Shown here in pieces: positions 1-10,899 of a stretch of 64,000 bases of DNA. Under the pieces are notes generated by a model. That model was not told the DNA's origin. It searched no databases and saw nothing but the letters and a program-made list of their open reading frames with translations. The stretch's first letter is position 1. Each line of letters begins with the position of its first letter. This DNA is from Theropithecus gelada (lineage: Eukaryota; Chordata; Mammalia; Primates; Cercopithecidae): assembly GCF_003255815.1 (NCBI RefSeq), contig NC_037668.1, positions 17,978,207-18,042,206 of the forward strand. The letters are read 5' to 3'. The translations under genes were made by a program, and so were the position numbers.

Positions 1-1285
1 ACTGTGCTGTTTTTTACTACTGTAGCTTTGTAGTAGATTTCAAAAATAGGTCATGTGATACCCCCAGCTTTGTTATTTTTGCTCAACATCGCTTTGACTA
101 TTTGGAGTCTTTTGTGCTTTCACGTGAATTTAAATATTTTTTTTTTCTATTTCTGTGAAAATGACAATGGAATTTTGATGGAAATTTTATTGCATCTACA
201 GATCTCTTTGAGTAACATGAACATTTTAACAATGCTAATTTTTTCAAACAATGAACATGGGATATTTTTACATGTTTTCTTCAATTTATTTGATCAGTGT
301 TTAATAGTTTTTAGTGTACAAGTTTTTCATCTCCTTAAATTTACACCTTAGTATTTTATTTTCTTTTGTTGCTGATGTAAGTGGGATTGTTTCCTTAGTT
401 TTCTGTTTGAGTAACTCATTATTAGTGTGTAGAACACTACTTATTTTCATATGCTGATTTTGTATCCTGCAACTTTACTGAATTTGTTTATCAGTTCTAA
501 CAAGTTTTTGGTGGACTCTTTAGAATTTTCTTTATACGAGGTTATATTGTCAGCAAATAGAGACACTTTCATTAATTCCTTTTGTCTTAGGATTCCTTTT
601 ATTTCTTTCTCTTTCCTAATTGCTCTGGTTAGGACTTCCAGAACTACGTTGTAAAGAAGTTGTGAGAGTGGGCCTTCTTCTTTTGTTCCTAATCTTAGAG
701 AAAAAGCCTTCAACTTTTCATGATTAAGTACGATGTTTGCTACAGGTTTGTCAGATATGGCTTTTATTGTTTTGAGGTGTATTTCCTTTATACCTATTCT
801 ATTGAGAGTTTTTATCATGAAAGGATATTGAGTTTTGTTATATTCTTTTTCTGTATCTAATGAGTTGATTACATGGCTTTTATTCTTCATTTCATTAGTG
901 GAATGAGTCATACATATTCATTTGTATATTTTGAACCATCCTTGCAGCCCAGGGTTAAATCCCACTTGATCAGGGCAGATGATTTGTTTAACATGTAGTT
1001 GCATTTGGTTTGCTAATAGTTTGGTAAGGATTTTTGCATTTAGGCTTTTCAAAGACATTGGCCTGCAATTTTCTTTTCTTGGAGTGTCCTTGTCTGGATT
1101 TGGTATCAGAGTAATGTTGTTTGATCAGAGTAATGAGTTTGAAAATACTCCTCTTCTTCAATATTTTGGAAGAGTTTCAGAAGGGTTGGTATACAATCTT
1201 CTTTAAAAGTTTGGTAGAATTTATTTTTAAAGCCACCCAGTCCTGGGCTTTTCTTTGATAGGATAGAACAGGAATTAAAAGAAAT
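1..1285 (-). mobile_element. Old L1 ORF2 fragment (reverse transcriptase part), antisense
   Basis: The minus strand reads as decayed L1 ORF2. A 154-residue open stretch at 447-911 shows the RT core with a degraded FADD-type motif (FADN) and an LEVLTRAIRKEKEI-like segment. The upstream RT part continues to about 1285, where an unrelated insert interrupts it. Stops and frameshifts are frequent, so this is an inactive fossil. The left edge lies outside the window. Confidence 0.85.
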
Positions 1286-1290
1286 TAAAT

Positions 1291-1757
1291 AATGTGTAAG
1301 CAAAAACTCAGTTGTATGTAAGAAAACCCAGTTCCCCCTGCAGAAGAAAAGAAGCTAGAGTCCTTTAAAATTAACTGCCTGTTTTTCTGTGACTAGTGAG
1401 CCTTATCTCTCCCTTTCCTAGGCATTGTAAAGACCCTGTTTCTCTAGCTGTGCAGCTGCAAGGTCACTAGACAGATAATGTCAAGTCATAAAACATGTTG
1501 CTCCTTGAAAATTAAGAAATGATGTAATGTGTGTCTTAATTGAATAACTGTCTTTGTTTCTCGCTTCTGTAATATGCTTCCCCCTGCACAGATCTCCCCC
1601 CACCCCACAAAATGCTTTAAAGGTAACTGAACTCTTTGTTCAGGGCTCAGTCCTTTGGGTGTTAATCCGACTGGGTCGATGCACCTAAATAATTAAATAA
1701 TTCCTCCTCAACCCCTCAGTATCTCTGATTCCTTAATCATCCCGCTGCAAGGAGACT
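1291..1757. mobile_element. LTR-like insertion inside the old L1
   Basis: The L1 reading breaks near 1285 and resumes near 1758. The roughly 465-bp insert is not L1. It starts near a TG (1292), ends near a CA (about 1749), and has AATAAT/AATTAA-rich sequence followed by C-rich sequence late in the unit, as in a solo endogenous retrovirus LTR. I cannot name the family and see no clear target-site duplication. It holds no viral coding sequence. Confidence 0.4.
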
Positions 1758-4436
1758 GTTACTGATTTAATCCCTTATTTATTGCTGGTTTAATCCCTTT
1801 TCTCACTATTGGTCTGTTAAGGTTTTCTATTTCTTCATGATTCAGCTTTGTTAGGTTGTATGTGTTTAGGAATTTATAAATTTCTTCTAGATATCCAATT
1901 ATTTGGCATACAATTGTTCATAGTAGCTTCCTATAATCCTTTGTATTTCTGTGGCATCAGTTACAATGTGCCCACTTTCATTTCTGATTTTTATTTCTTT
2001 GAGCCTTCTTTTTTTTTTTTTTTCCTGGTTAGTTTAGCTAAGGTTTGTCGATTTTGTTTATCTTTTTAAAAAACCAACTCTTCTTTTCTTTAATTTTTTT
2101 CTACTGTTTTCCTAGGCTCTAATTTATTTATTTCTGCTCTGATCTTTGTTATTCTTTTCCTTCTCTTAACTTTGGGCTTAGTTTGTTCTTTTTCTAGCTC
2201 CTTGAGGTGTAACATTACACTGTTTATTTGAAATCTTTTGTCTTTTTGATATAGACATTTATTGTTATTATTTTCCCTCTTAGCACTTCTTTTGCTGCAT
2301 CCCACAAAATTTGTTTTGTTGTGTTTTCATTTTTGTTTATCTCAAGGTGTTTTTTGGTTTTCTTTTTTATTTCTTCTGTGACCCATTGGTTGTTTAAGAG
2401 CATCTTGCTTGATTTTCACATATTTTTGAATTTTATAAGATTTCTCCTGTTACAGATTTCTAGTTTGATGTCATTGATTGATTGATTGGTATAGTGTTAA
2501 TCTTCTGAGATTTGTTAAGAATTGTTTTGTGGTCTAACATAGAGTTTATTTTAGAGAATATTCTATGTGCTCCTGAGAAGAAAGTATATTCTGTTGCTGT
2601 TGGGTTGTATGTTTTATATGTGTCTGTTAGGTCTCTTTGGTCTGAGGTGTAATTCAAGTCTAGTGTTCCCTTATTGACCTTCTGCTTAGATGAGCTGTCT
2701 ATTGTTGAAAGTAGAGTATTGAGATTTTCTGTTGTTATGGTATTGCAGTCTATCACTCCCTTCAGATAATTTAATAATCGCTTTGGTTATATGTGCTCTT
2801 ATATTGGGTGCATATATATTTACGATTATATTCTTTTGATGGCTTGACACTTTCTATTGTTGTAAAATGACCTTCTCTGTCATTTTTATAGTTTTTGACT
2901 TAAAGAATATTTTATAGGCTGTAAGTATAGCTACCATGCTCTTTTCGTTTCCATTTTTATGAAGTATCTTTTCCTATCCTTTCATGTTCAGGCTATGTGT
3001 GTCCTTAGTAGGAAAGTGAGTCTCTTGTAGGCAGCATATGGTTTGATCTTTAAAAAAAAATCTATTGAGCTGCTCTGTCTTTTGATTAGATAACTTAATC
3101 CTTTTACATTCAAGATAATTTTTGATAGTTATAAACTTACTACTCTTATTTTCTTAATTGTTTTCTGGTTGTTTTGCAAATCTTTGGTTTCTTTCTTAAT
3201 TTCTTGCTCTCTTCCTTTGTGGTTGATAGTTTTCTATGGTGGTCTTTGAATTTTCTTTTTATATTTTGTTCTACAGGATTTTGCTTTGTGGCTACCGTGG
3301 GGCTTATAGAAAACATCCTAAATTTGAAACAAGCTATTTTAAGCTAATAGTGACTTTAATCACAAACGAAACTGCACATTAATTCCCTCCTTCCCCTTGT
3401 ATACTTTTGATATTTACCTAGTTTTAAAATTTGTATCCCTTATTTATTGTAGCTACAGTTATTTTTAATAGTTCTGTCTTTTTAATCCTCATAGGACAGA
3501 TACAATTGTTTTATGCTTCACCCTTACAGTTTTAGAATATTCTGAATATGATTACATAGTCATATTACTTATACCATTGAGTGATTTACTTTTGTGTTTT
3601 ACGTTATTAATTAGCAGCCTTTCGTTTTAGCTTAAAGAACTCCCTTTAGCAATTCCTAAGGAGCAGGCCTAGTGATAATGAACTCCCTTAGCTTTTGTTT
3701 GTCTGAGAAAGTTTTTTTCTGCCTAATTTCTGAAGAACAGACTTTACAGGTAATGTATCCTTGGTTAGCACTTTTTTCTTCAGAATTTTGAATATATCAC
3801 TCTACTCTCTCATGGCCTGAAGAATTTCTGCCAGGAAAGCTGTTAATGGCTGTACTGGGACTGCTTTAAATGTGATATTTCTTATCTCTTGGTGCTTTTT
3901 TTTTTTTTGTCTTTAATTTTTGATAGTTTTATTCTAGAATTTTTCGATAATTTTATTCTAGAATTCATCTTTGGGTTGGATTTACTTGGAGACTTTTGAG
4001 CTTCCTGTACCTGAATGCTGTCATCTTTCTTCAGACTTGGAAAATTTTTAGTCATTATTACCTTAAATATGCTTTCTGGGCCTTTATCTCTCTCTTGTTC
4101 TTCAGAAACTCCTATTATGTGGAGGTTAATTCTCTTAGTAGTGTCCCATAATTTCTGTAGGTCTTTTCTATTCTTTTTTCTTTTTACTCCTCTAACTGGA
4201 TAATTTCAAATATCCTATCTTCAAGTTATTCTTTCTTCCACGTGATCAAGTCTGCTGTTGAGGCTTTCTATTGAGTTTTATAGCTCTGTGATTACATTCT
4301 TTATCTCTAGGATTTCCATTTTTATTGTTTCTATTTATTTGGCAATATTCTCATTTTGATTTATAAATTATCTTCCACATTTAATTTAGTTTTTTATCTG
4401 TATTTTCTTGTAGTCCCCTTTAAGTAATACAACTAT
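1758..4436 (-). mobile_element. Old L1, continuation of ORF2 and upstream part, antisense
   Basis: Continues the L1 interrupted at 1285. The minus strand at 2460-2756 reads as L1 endonuclease domain (TEYTFFSGAHRIFSKIN-like). Sequence from about 2800 to 3100 matches the region around the ORF2 start, and that beyond resembles the more 5-prime part of an ancient L1. Open frames are short and broken. The 5-prime boundary is blurred by an inverted duplication (3415-3560 against 4437-4573). Confidence 0.7.
3415..3560 (+). repeat. Inverted repeat, left arm
   Basis: This stretch is the reverse complement of 4437-4573, at roughly 80 percent identity by eye. The longest shared runs include TACAGTTATTTTTAATAGTT and the segment ending CAGAATATTC in the other arm. 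The arms enclose about 0.88 kb. Confidence 0.75.
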
Positions 4437-4573
4437 GTATCATATTCAGAATATTCTAAAACTGTAAGGGTGAAGTATAAAAAAACTTTATCCCTCCTGT
4501 GATGATTAAAAAGACACAACTATTAAAAATAACTGTAGGTACACTAAATTATTAAGGAATACATTTTACAAAA
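4437..4573 (-). repeat. Inverted repeat, right arm
   Basis: Reverse complement partner of 3415-3560. It lies at the 5-prime edge of the antisense L1 and directly before an antisense Alu, which fits a 5-prime inversion or a fold-back copy made during L1 insertion. Confidence 0.75.
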
Positions 4574-4588
4574 CCAGGTGAACTACTG

Positions 4589-4791
4589 TTTTTTTTTTTT
4601 TTTGGAGATGGAGTCTTGCTTTGTCACCCAGGCTGGAGTGCAGCGGCACAATCTCAGCTCACTGCAACCTTTGCCTCCTGGGCTCAAGTAATTCTCCTGT
4701 CTCAACCTCCCGAATAGCTAGGACTACAGGTGCATGCCACCACACGTGGCTAATATTTTGTATTTTAGTAGAGACGGGGTTTCACTGTGTT
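4589..4791 (-). mobile_element. Alu, antisense, truncated
   Basis: A T-run (reverse-complement A-tail) is followed by typical antisense Alu sequence, up to the TAGAGACGGGGTTTCAC block. It then stops abruptly at about 203 bp, so the 5-prime third of the Alu is missing. Confidence 0.93.
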
Positions 4792-5524
4792 TAAGATAAT
4801 TATACTGAATTCTTCATCAGTCATTTTATAAATTTTCACTTCTTCAGGGTCCCTTATTGGAGCTTTATTAATTTCTTTATGATAGTGATGTATTTTTTCA
4901 GATTTTTCATAATCCTTGTGTCCTTGCATTAGTGCCCAATCATTTGAGGAAATGGCCATCTCTTCTATCTTTGTTTGTGTTATTTGGCCATGGTATACCT
5001 TCACTATTTGATCAAACCTGGAATTCTGATTAAGCTAGTTGGTTAAGACCTTGAATGGGAAGACCTTGCTGTCATGCTCTCTAACTGGGCTGAACTACTA
5101 ACTGTGTTGGTTGAGTAGAATTTCTGACTGTGTTCCATGGTCTGGTGAGAGCACTAACTGGACTCTATAATGAGACAGAGCTGCTGGCTGAAATTGCCTC
5201 TGATTGAGCTGTATTGTTTTTTGTCTTCCTTGGATGGCCAGTACTACAGTTTTGAATCTGTAGTTGGGCAAGGCCATGTTCTAGGTGTCAAGGCTGAACA
5301 AGGACTCTGAGATTGCTACATATCCACACAGGGTGACAGGACCAGAGGCTATGCTCCACAGATTTACGTGGGCATGGATTCACCTCTAATCCTAGGATGA
5401 CCTAAAGCAGAGCACCATGGCTTGATATGTTAGCCACTTGGAAGCTGGGCCTGGATGGGACAGATGCTCCTTCTACAGTTAATTGCCACCATGCCCCTGT
5501 TTTCTGGCCTTGGGAAGCATTAAG
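4792..5524 (-). mobile_element. Probable old L1 5-prime region, weakly classified
   Basis: Non-genic sequence between an Alu and a solo LTR. It has the look of an ancient L1 5-prime region in antisense (phrases on gain or loss of TG-rich and CTGAACTACTAACTG-type units), but I could not anchor it to an ORF. No gene is supported. Confidence 0.35.
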
Positions 5525-5530
5525 GAGCAC

Positions 5531-6043
5531 TGCTGAGATCAGCTCGGTAGGGGAGACCCTAACCCAGCAGCGCTAGAGGAATTAAAGACACACACACAGA
5601 AATATAGAGGTGTGAAGTGGGAAATTAGGGGTCTCACAGCCTTCAGAGCCGAAAGCCTGGAACAGAGATTTACCCACGTATTTATTAACAGCAAACCATT
5701 CATTAGCACTGGTTCTATAGATATTAAATTAACTAAAAATATCCCTTATGGGAAACGAAGGGATGGGCCAAATTAAAGGAATAGGTTGGGCTAGTTAACT
5801 GCAGCAGGAGCATGTCCTTAAGGCACAGATCACTCATGCTATTGTTTGTGGCTTAAGAATGCCTTTAAGCGGTTTTCTGCCATGGGCGGGCCAGGTGTTC
5901 CTTGCCCTCACTCCGGTAAACCCACAACCTTCCAGTGTGGGCGTTGGGGCCATTATGAACATGTTACGGTGCTGCAGAGATTTTGTTCATGGCCAGTTTT
6001 GGGGCCAGTTTATGGCCAGATTTTGGGGAGCTTGCTCCCAAGA
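5531..6043 (-). mobile_element. Solo MER9-like (HERVK9) LTR
   Basis: The reverse complement matches my memory of the MER9 LTR along its length. It begins with the TGGGAGCA-type start, carries AATAAATACG as polyadenylation region, and ends TCTCAGCA. Length is about 513 bp. It is flanked by a perfect 6-bp duplication GAGCAC (5525-5530 and 6044-6049), the size expected for a class II (betaretrovirus-like) insertion. No internal viral genes remain, so this is a solo LTR left by LTR-LTR recombination. Confidence 0.85.
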
Positions 6044-6049
6044 GAGCAC

Positions 6050-6485
6050 AGTGGGTGGGGCTTGACTGGGTGAAAGCTTGGCGGCTGGGAATGAGTGGGG
6101 CCAGATATTCTCTTTGTGGGTAATTGCCATCCTACCCTTATCTCCTGGCCTGGGGAAGTTTCAAGGGGAGCACTGGGGCTGAATGTGGAAGCTGAGCAGA
6201 GATTCAAGCCTGGGAGACTAATCAACTGTGCTTCTTGTTGAGCATTGCAAGCCTCTCTGGTAGTGTGCCTCTGCTGGCCAGAATGCAGAGCAACTGTCAA
6301 GACCCCTGAACTGGTCACTGTGAGTCTCACCCTGTTCTTAGTTTCTAAATAAACATTACTAATGTTTCCTGTGAGATAAGACAAGAGAGTTTCTTCTGCG
6401 AAGGATCCCAGAATGGTGGGAAAGCTGAAAGTTCGTTCTCAACTCTCTCTTCCCTCTATAAAAGTCATGGGTTCTGGAAATCCTC
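6050..6485. other. Spacer without recognised gene
   Basis: Unclassified sequence between the LTR and an Alu. Its first part (about 6125-6175) resembles 5484-5530 on the far side of the LTR, so both probably belong to one older repeated element. ORFs here are short and unsupported. Confidence 0.5.
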
Positions 6486-6792
6486 TTTTTTTTTTTTTTT
6501 TTTTTTTTTGAGACTGAGTCTCACTCTGTCGCCCAGGTTGGAGTACAGTGGCGCAATCTCGGTGCACTGCAAGCTCCACCTCCTGTGTTCATGCCATTCT
6601 CCTGCCTCAACCTCCTGAGTAGCTGGGACTACAAGTGCCCACCACCACGCCCAGCTAATTTTTTTGTACTTTTAGTAGAGACGGGGTTTCACCGTGTTAG
6701 CCAGGATGGTCTTGATCTCCTGACCATGTGATCTGCCCATCTTGGCCTCTCAAAGTGCTGGGATTACAGGCGTGAGCCACCGCGCCCATCCC
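6486..6792 (-). mobile_element. Alu, antisense, full length
   Basis: Complete antisense Alu with a long T-run at its left end. It is flanked by near-identical direct repeats TGGAAATCCTCTT (6475-6487) and TGGGAATCCTCTT (6793-6805), its target-site duplication. Confidence 0.95.
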
Positions 6793-7032
6793 TGGGAATC
6801 CTCTTATGTGTGATGCTGTGCTGGCTTGGGGGAGGGACAGTGTGGTCAAAGTAAAACCTCCTCTTGCCCTATGTGTGTGATTTTTCTCAATACTGTGGTC
6901 CAAGGGAATGTCTGTGCCTCATTTCAAGTTCTGAGATATTCACAAGGGTATTCTTGTCTGCTGTTGGTTGCTAGTTGGATTTCTGTGGTGGGACTCTTGG
7001 AGTCAGAGAATTCCTATTCTGTTATATTTCTA

Positions 7033-8430
7033 ACATCTCCCCTAGTATGAACATTTTAGCAATATTCACTTTTCCAGTCTGTGAACATGGAATATCTTTC
7101 TGTTTGTGTCTTCATTTTATTTCCTCAATGTTTTATATTTTTTAGTATACAGATCTTTCAACTCTTTGGTTAAATTTCTTCCTAAGTATTTTTTGGATGA
7201 TATTATAAATGAGATTTTTAACTTCTTTTTTGGATAGTTTTTATGGTATATGTAAGTGCTACTGATTTCTGTATGTTAATTTTGTATTAAAGTCTTAAAC
7301 ATAAGACTTGAAATTTTAAAACTACTGAAGTAAAACACAGGGGGAAAACTTCTTGACATTAGACCTGGGCAAATATTATTTTTGAATTTTGACCCCAAAA
7401 GCACAGACAACAAAATAAAAAAATAGACAAATGTGGTTGCATCAAAGTAAAAAGCTTCTGCAAAATAAAGGAAACGATCAATGGAGTGAAGAGACAACCT
7501 ACAGTATGTGATAAAATATATGTGAACTGCACATCTGATAAGGAGTTAATATCCAAAATATTTTAGAACCTCAAACAACTCAATAGCAAGAAAACACATA
7601 AACCAATTAAAAAATGGGCACGGGGGTTTCCCAAAAGAAGCCATACAAATGGCCTACAGTATATATAAAAAAGTGCTCAATATCACTATTAACCAGGGAA
7701 ATGCAAGTTAAAAACACAGTATCACCTCACACTTGCTAGAATGGATATTATCAAAAGACAAGAAATAACAAGTATTGTCAAAGACTTGGAGAAAAGGGAA
7801 CCTTTTTCCAGTATTAGTGGGAATATAAAGTAGTATGGCCATTGTGGAAAACATTATGAAGTTTCCTTAAAAAATTAAAAATGAAACTACCATGTGATTC
7901 AACAATCCCACTACTGGGTATATACCTAAAGGAAATGAAATCAGTATTTTGAAGAGATATCTGCACTCCCATATTTATTGCAGCATTGTTTACTACAGCC
8001 AAGATAAGGAATCAACCTAAGTGTCCTTTAGTGAGTAAATGGATAAAAAAACATGATATATAAGCATAATGAAATACAATTCAGCCTTATATAAAAAGGG
8101 AAGTTTCTAATTTGTGACAACCTGGATAAACCTGAAAGATATTATGCTAAGTAAAATAAGCCAGATATAGAAAGACAAATATTCCATGATCTCACTTATA
8201 TGTAGAATCTTAAAAAGTGAAGTGCATAGAAGTAGAAATGATCATTATCGGGGGTTGGGTTGGGGAGTGGGGAAGAACTGGGGAGATGTTGGTCAAAGGA
8301 TACAAAATTTCAATGAGACAGGAGTAATAAGTTCAGGAGATTTATTGTACAGCATGATGACTATAACAATGTATTATATTCTTGAAAATTTCTAAAAGAG
8401 TAGACTTTGTTCTTATTACAAAAAATGGTA
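7033..8430 (+). mobile_element. L1 fragment with 5-prime inversion
   Basis: Bases 7033-7295 read as L1 ORF2 on the minus strand. At 7296 the orientation flips, and 7296-8430 reads as the L1 3-prime end (end of ORF2 and 3-prime UTR) on the plus strand. An inverted upstream piece joined to a direct downstream piece is the signature of twin priming. Many stops; inactive. Confidence 0.8.
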
Positions 8431-8867
8431 AGTGTGTCCAGCTGCCATTCCTGGAGAACACCTGAACACCGTCACCCTTTGGGACCATCACTGCAATGGA
8501 GGACTGACTTACAAACGCTGTGGTCTTAGGCTTGAAGTCTTTTTAAACACTTCCGTGATAGTGCTTATTTCATCAGATCAAATATATTTACTTTTCTGAG
8601 TGATAGTCCATTTAGACTGCAAGGTATTCAATGGAAGAAATACATCCAATACATCTCCATACTACTACTGTTGAAATAAGTGAAACAAACAGAGCCTGTG
8701 AATGAACAAGCAGAGGTGGGCAGGAGGTTCAGGGTGGACCAGAGTGGGAAGTACTCACAAGGGCATCCTGCTTCCATCTTATTAAATCTTTAGGCATGTG
8801 CCCAGGAAGACACATGGGGTCATCTTATTACACCTTCAGGCACATGCTGAGGAAGCAGACAACTGGG
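8431..8867. other. Upstream spacer of LCE3C
   Basis: Single-copy-looking sequence between the L1 end and the conserved LCE3 promoter block. No gene, RNA or clear repeat seen. It may hold distal regulatory sites. Confidence 0.5.
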
Positions 8868-9023
8868 AAGTATCTGGTGCTGTCACCTCCCTGGTTGTGA
8901 AAGCAGCAGCATACTCAGGTTGTGCATCATGTACACTGCATGGGATAAAAGGGCTCCTACCCTAGGCTTCTCATCCACAGCATCCTTAGGAGCAGCCTTC
9001 TTCTCCTACCTCCTCTACATCTG
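8868..9023 (+). promoter_or_regulatory. LCE3C: LCE3C promoter and noncoding exon 1
   Basis: An upstream block shared with LCE3B (GGTGCTGTCACCTCCCTGGT, then TTGTGAAAGCAGCA) precedes TGTGCATC at 8921-8928 and the TATA-type box GATAAAA at 8944-8950. Transcription should start near 8972. Exon 1 ends at 9023, directly before the donor GTGAGT at 9024. The same order of elements recurs at LCE3B and, in part, at LCE3A. Confidence 0.75.
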
Positions 9024-9463
9024 GTGAGTGGCCAGCAAGGGGACAGACCCTCAACTGGGAGTGTTTGGGAAAGAGAGGCCTAGAACTGAAATGGAACCAT
9101 CAGAAAGAGGCCCACAGTGGGCAGCAGTGGGGGAGGTGATAGTGAATAAGGAGCCTCAAAGGTACATATCAGGAACTCATGAGCTGCAAAAGCCATAGGA
9201 CCTTAGGATTCCTTCACATTCTTGTTTGGAGCATGTTGTCAGGAATGCACATAGATCCATTTTACATTCTTGAGGATGCTTTATCCAAATGTATGTGTAG
9301 GGTTCCCTCTACTGCGTTTCCATTTCTCTCGCACAGATCTTGGCTTGGAAAGTGGCTTCATCAAGGGTATCATTGTGTGACAAACCCCAGAATAAAGAGA
9401 TGGTCTGAAGGTTCTGTGCTCAAATGTTTCTATTATTTTGTTCAAGGTAAAATTCCTGCAAAG

Positions 9464-9748
9464 ATGTCCTGCCAGCAGAACCAGCAGCAGTGCCAGTCCC
9501 TGCCCAAGTGCCCCTCACCCAAGTGCCCCCCAAAGAGCCCAGCACAGTGTCTGCCTCCAGCCTCTTCTGGCTGTGCTTTAAACTCCAGGGGCTGTGGCCC
9601 CAGCTCTGAAGGTGGCTGCTGCCTGAGCCACCACAGACACCGCAGGTCCCATCGATGCCGGCGCCAGAGATCCAACTCCTGTGACAGAGGCAGTGTTCAG
9701 CAAGGTGGGGGCTCCTGCTGTGGCCATGGCTCTGGGAGCTGCTGCTGA
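9464..9748 (+). CDS. LCE3C: Late cornified envelope protein 3C
   Basis: A 94-residue cornified-envelope precursor, the length known for LCE3C. It starts with MSCQQNQQQCQ, the Gln-rich head used by transglutaminases. The middle has KCPSPKCPPKSPAQCL, and the Cys/Gly/Ser part leads into GGCCLSHHRHRRSHRCRRQ; the tail ends GSGSCC. The ATG at 9464 is chosen over the longer upstream frame because it starts the family motif and lies 17 bases after a splice acceptor (AG at 9445-9446). A 423-bp intron separates it from exon 1. Strand and 13-kb spacing to LCE3B match the human order. LCE3 proteins are induced in damaged skin and are reported antibacterial. Against the usual family sequence it has S12, L39-N40-R42 and V78 changes. 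Orthology is strong but inferred from memory. Confidence 0.85.
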   Translation: MSCQQNQQQCQSLPKCPSPKCPPKSPAQCLPPASSGCALNSRGCGPSSEGGCCLSHHRHRRSHRCRRQRSNSCDRGSVQQGGGSCCGHGSGSCC

Positions 9749-10001
9749 CCTGCATCCTGATGATGAGATGAGTGATCTTTGGAGGAAACAAGAATCCCAA
9801 GGGCCCAGGAAAAGCCCCATCCTGATGCATGCTTTTCCAGATACCTTGTTCTGGCTTTCACAAGCTGAGCTGGGGGTGTTCCTGTTGAGTATCCAAGCTG
9901 TCCCCAGAAGGTGCTTCCTGTCTGATGTCCAGGAGCTCACAGTTCCCTCATCCCTGCCCCTGCCAAGGATTGGCAGTTCCCTGTGCCTAACGCTGCCAAA
10001 A

Positions 10002-10007
10002 AATAAA
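10002..10007 (+). terminator. LCE3C: LCE3C polyadenylation signal
   Basis: AATAAA, 254 bases after the stop codon, followed by GCTTCT. The same AATAAAGCTTCT context recurs at LCE3B and at the 12.57-kb pseudogene, so the 3-prime ends are homologous. Confidence 0.85.
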
Positions 10008-10029
10008 GCTTCTTGTTTTCATTACCACT

Positions 10030-10899
10030 GGTGTCTCACTTGTTAGGAAATTATCCAGGATTTATCCATCCAGGCCAGGTTCTCCTGTCACCTGACCTCC
10101 AAGGACCTTAGAAATCCAGAGATTTAAGTGTGTTACCCCCGGTAGAAGTGACCCCAGAGAGCTGACCTCATGCTCTGGGCAAGTAGCTGGACTGTGGTCT
10201 CTCAGCCAACCCTCTGCCATCACAGGACGGCTGCACAGCCTCAGACCTGTGTAGTTTTTGCTCTGATGACAGCGGAGCCAGGAATTGGGAGCCCCTCATG
10301 GAAGGGAGGAAAGGTTGATGGGCACCATCACCAGGATAAGTATAGAGCCTCCCAAGCCAGGGTTGGGGCTGTGGAGAAAGCCATGTGTGGACATCTGCTG
10401 CATTCCATAGGAACAGAAAGGGGCCCCCACTACAGTTCTGGGGTGTACTGAAACCTCAGAACTTACTTCTCTGTTGTTGTATCCCAATGACTACAGATTT
10501 TACTCCTAAGAAGCAAAAGTGGCCACTCAGCTATATTCAGCCCCACAATCTGGCTACCATGAGAAAGTGCTTCGTCCATCTCTTGTAAATGTCTCTTTGC
10601 AGGACAGAGGCCATTGAAGGAACCCTTAGCATTATAAGTAAAGTGGCCACTCAAAAGTAGGTCAAGGGATAATTCTTGAAAATACTTCCAAGACAGAGAC
10701 AGGGGTCATGTGCTGGAGGCAGAAAAAGGCTGCTGAGAATATCAATACCTAAATCTACCCTCTCCCCACTCCACATTTGGAGCCACCCTCTTTCCTATGG
10801 TCCAGTGCCTTTATGCTCCCACAGGCATCACTATTTCAGTTCACTAGAGTGGACTGTCAGGCAGAATGAGAAGACAAAAATTATAACCCCGATAGTGAA
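10030..10899. other. Spacer downstream of LCE3C
   Basis: Non-repetitive sequence with only short unsupported ORFs. No gene or mobile element recognised. Confidence 0.5.

Noticed and set aside
1848..2305. Small frames near the antisense L1
   Set aside because: Fragments or shadows of decayed L1 ORF2.
5846..6384. Open frames in and beside the solo LTR
   Set aside because: They lie in LTR sequence, which is not protein coding, and cross its boundary.
9179..9463. Upstream extension of the LCE3C frame (95 extra residues)
   Set aside because: It runs through the intron. An acceptor lies at 9445-9446 and the family protein starts at 9464.
9420..9940. Long minus-strand open frames over LCE3C (136 and 120 residues)
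   Set aside because: They are shadows of the GC- and repeat-rich LCE exon. The plus strand has the family protein, splice sites and polyadenylation signal.
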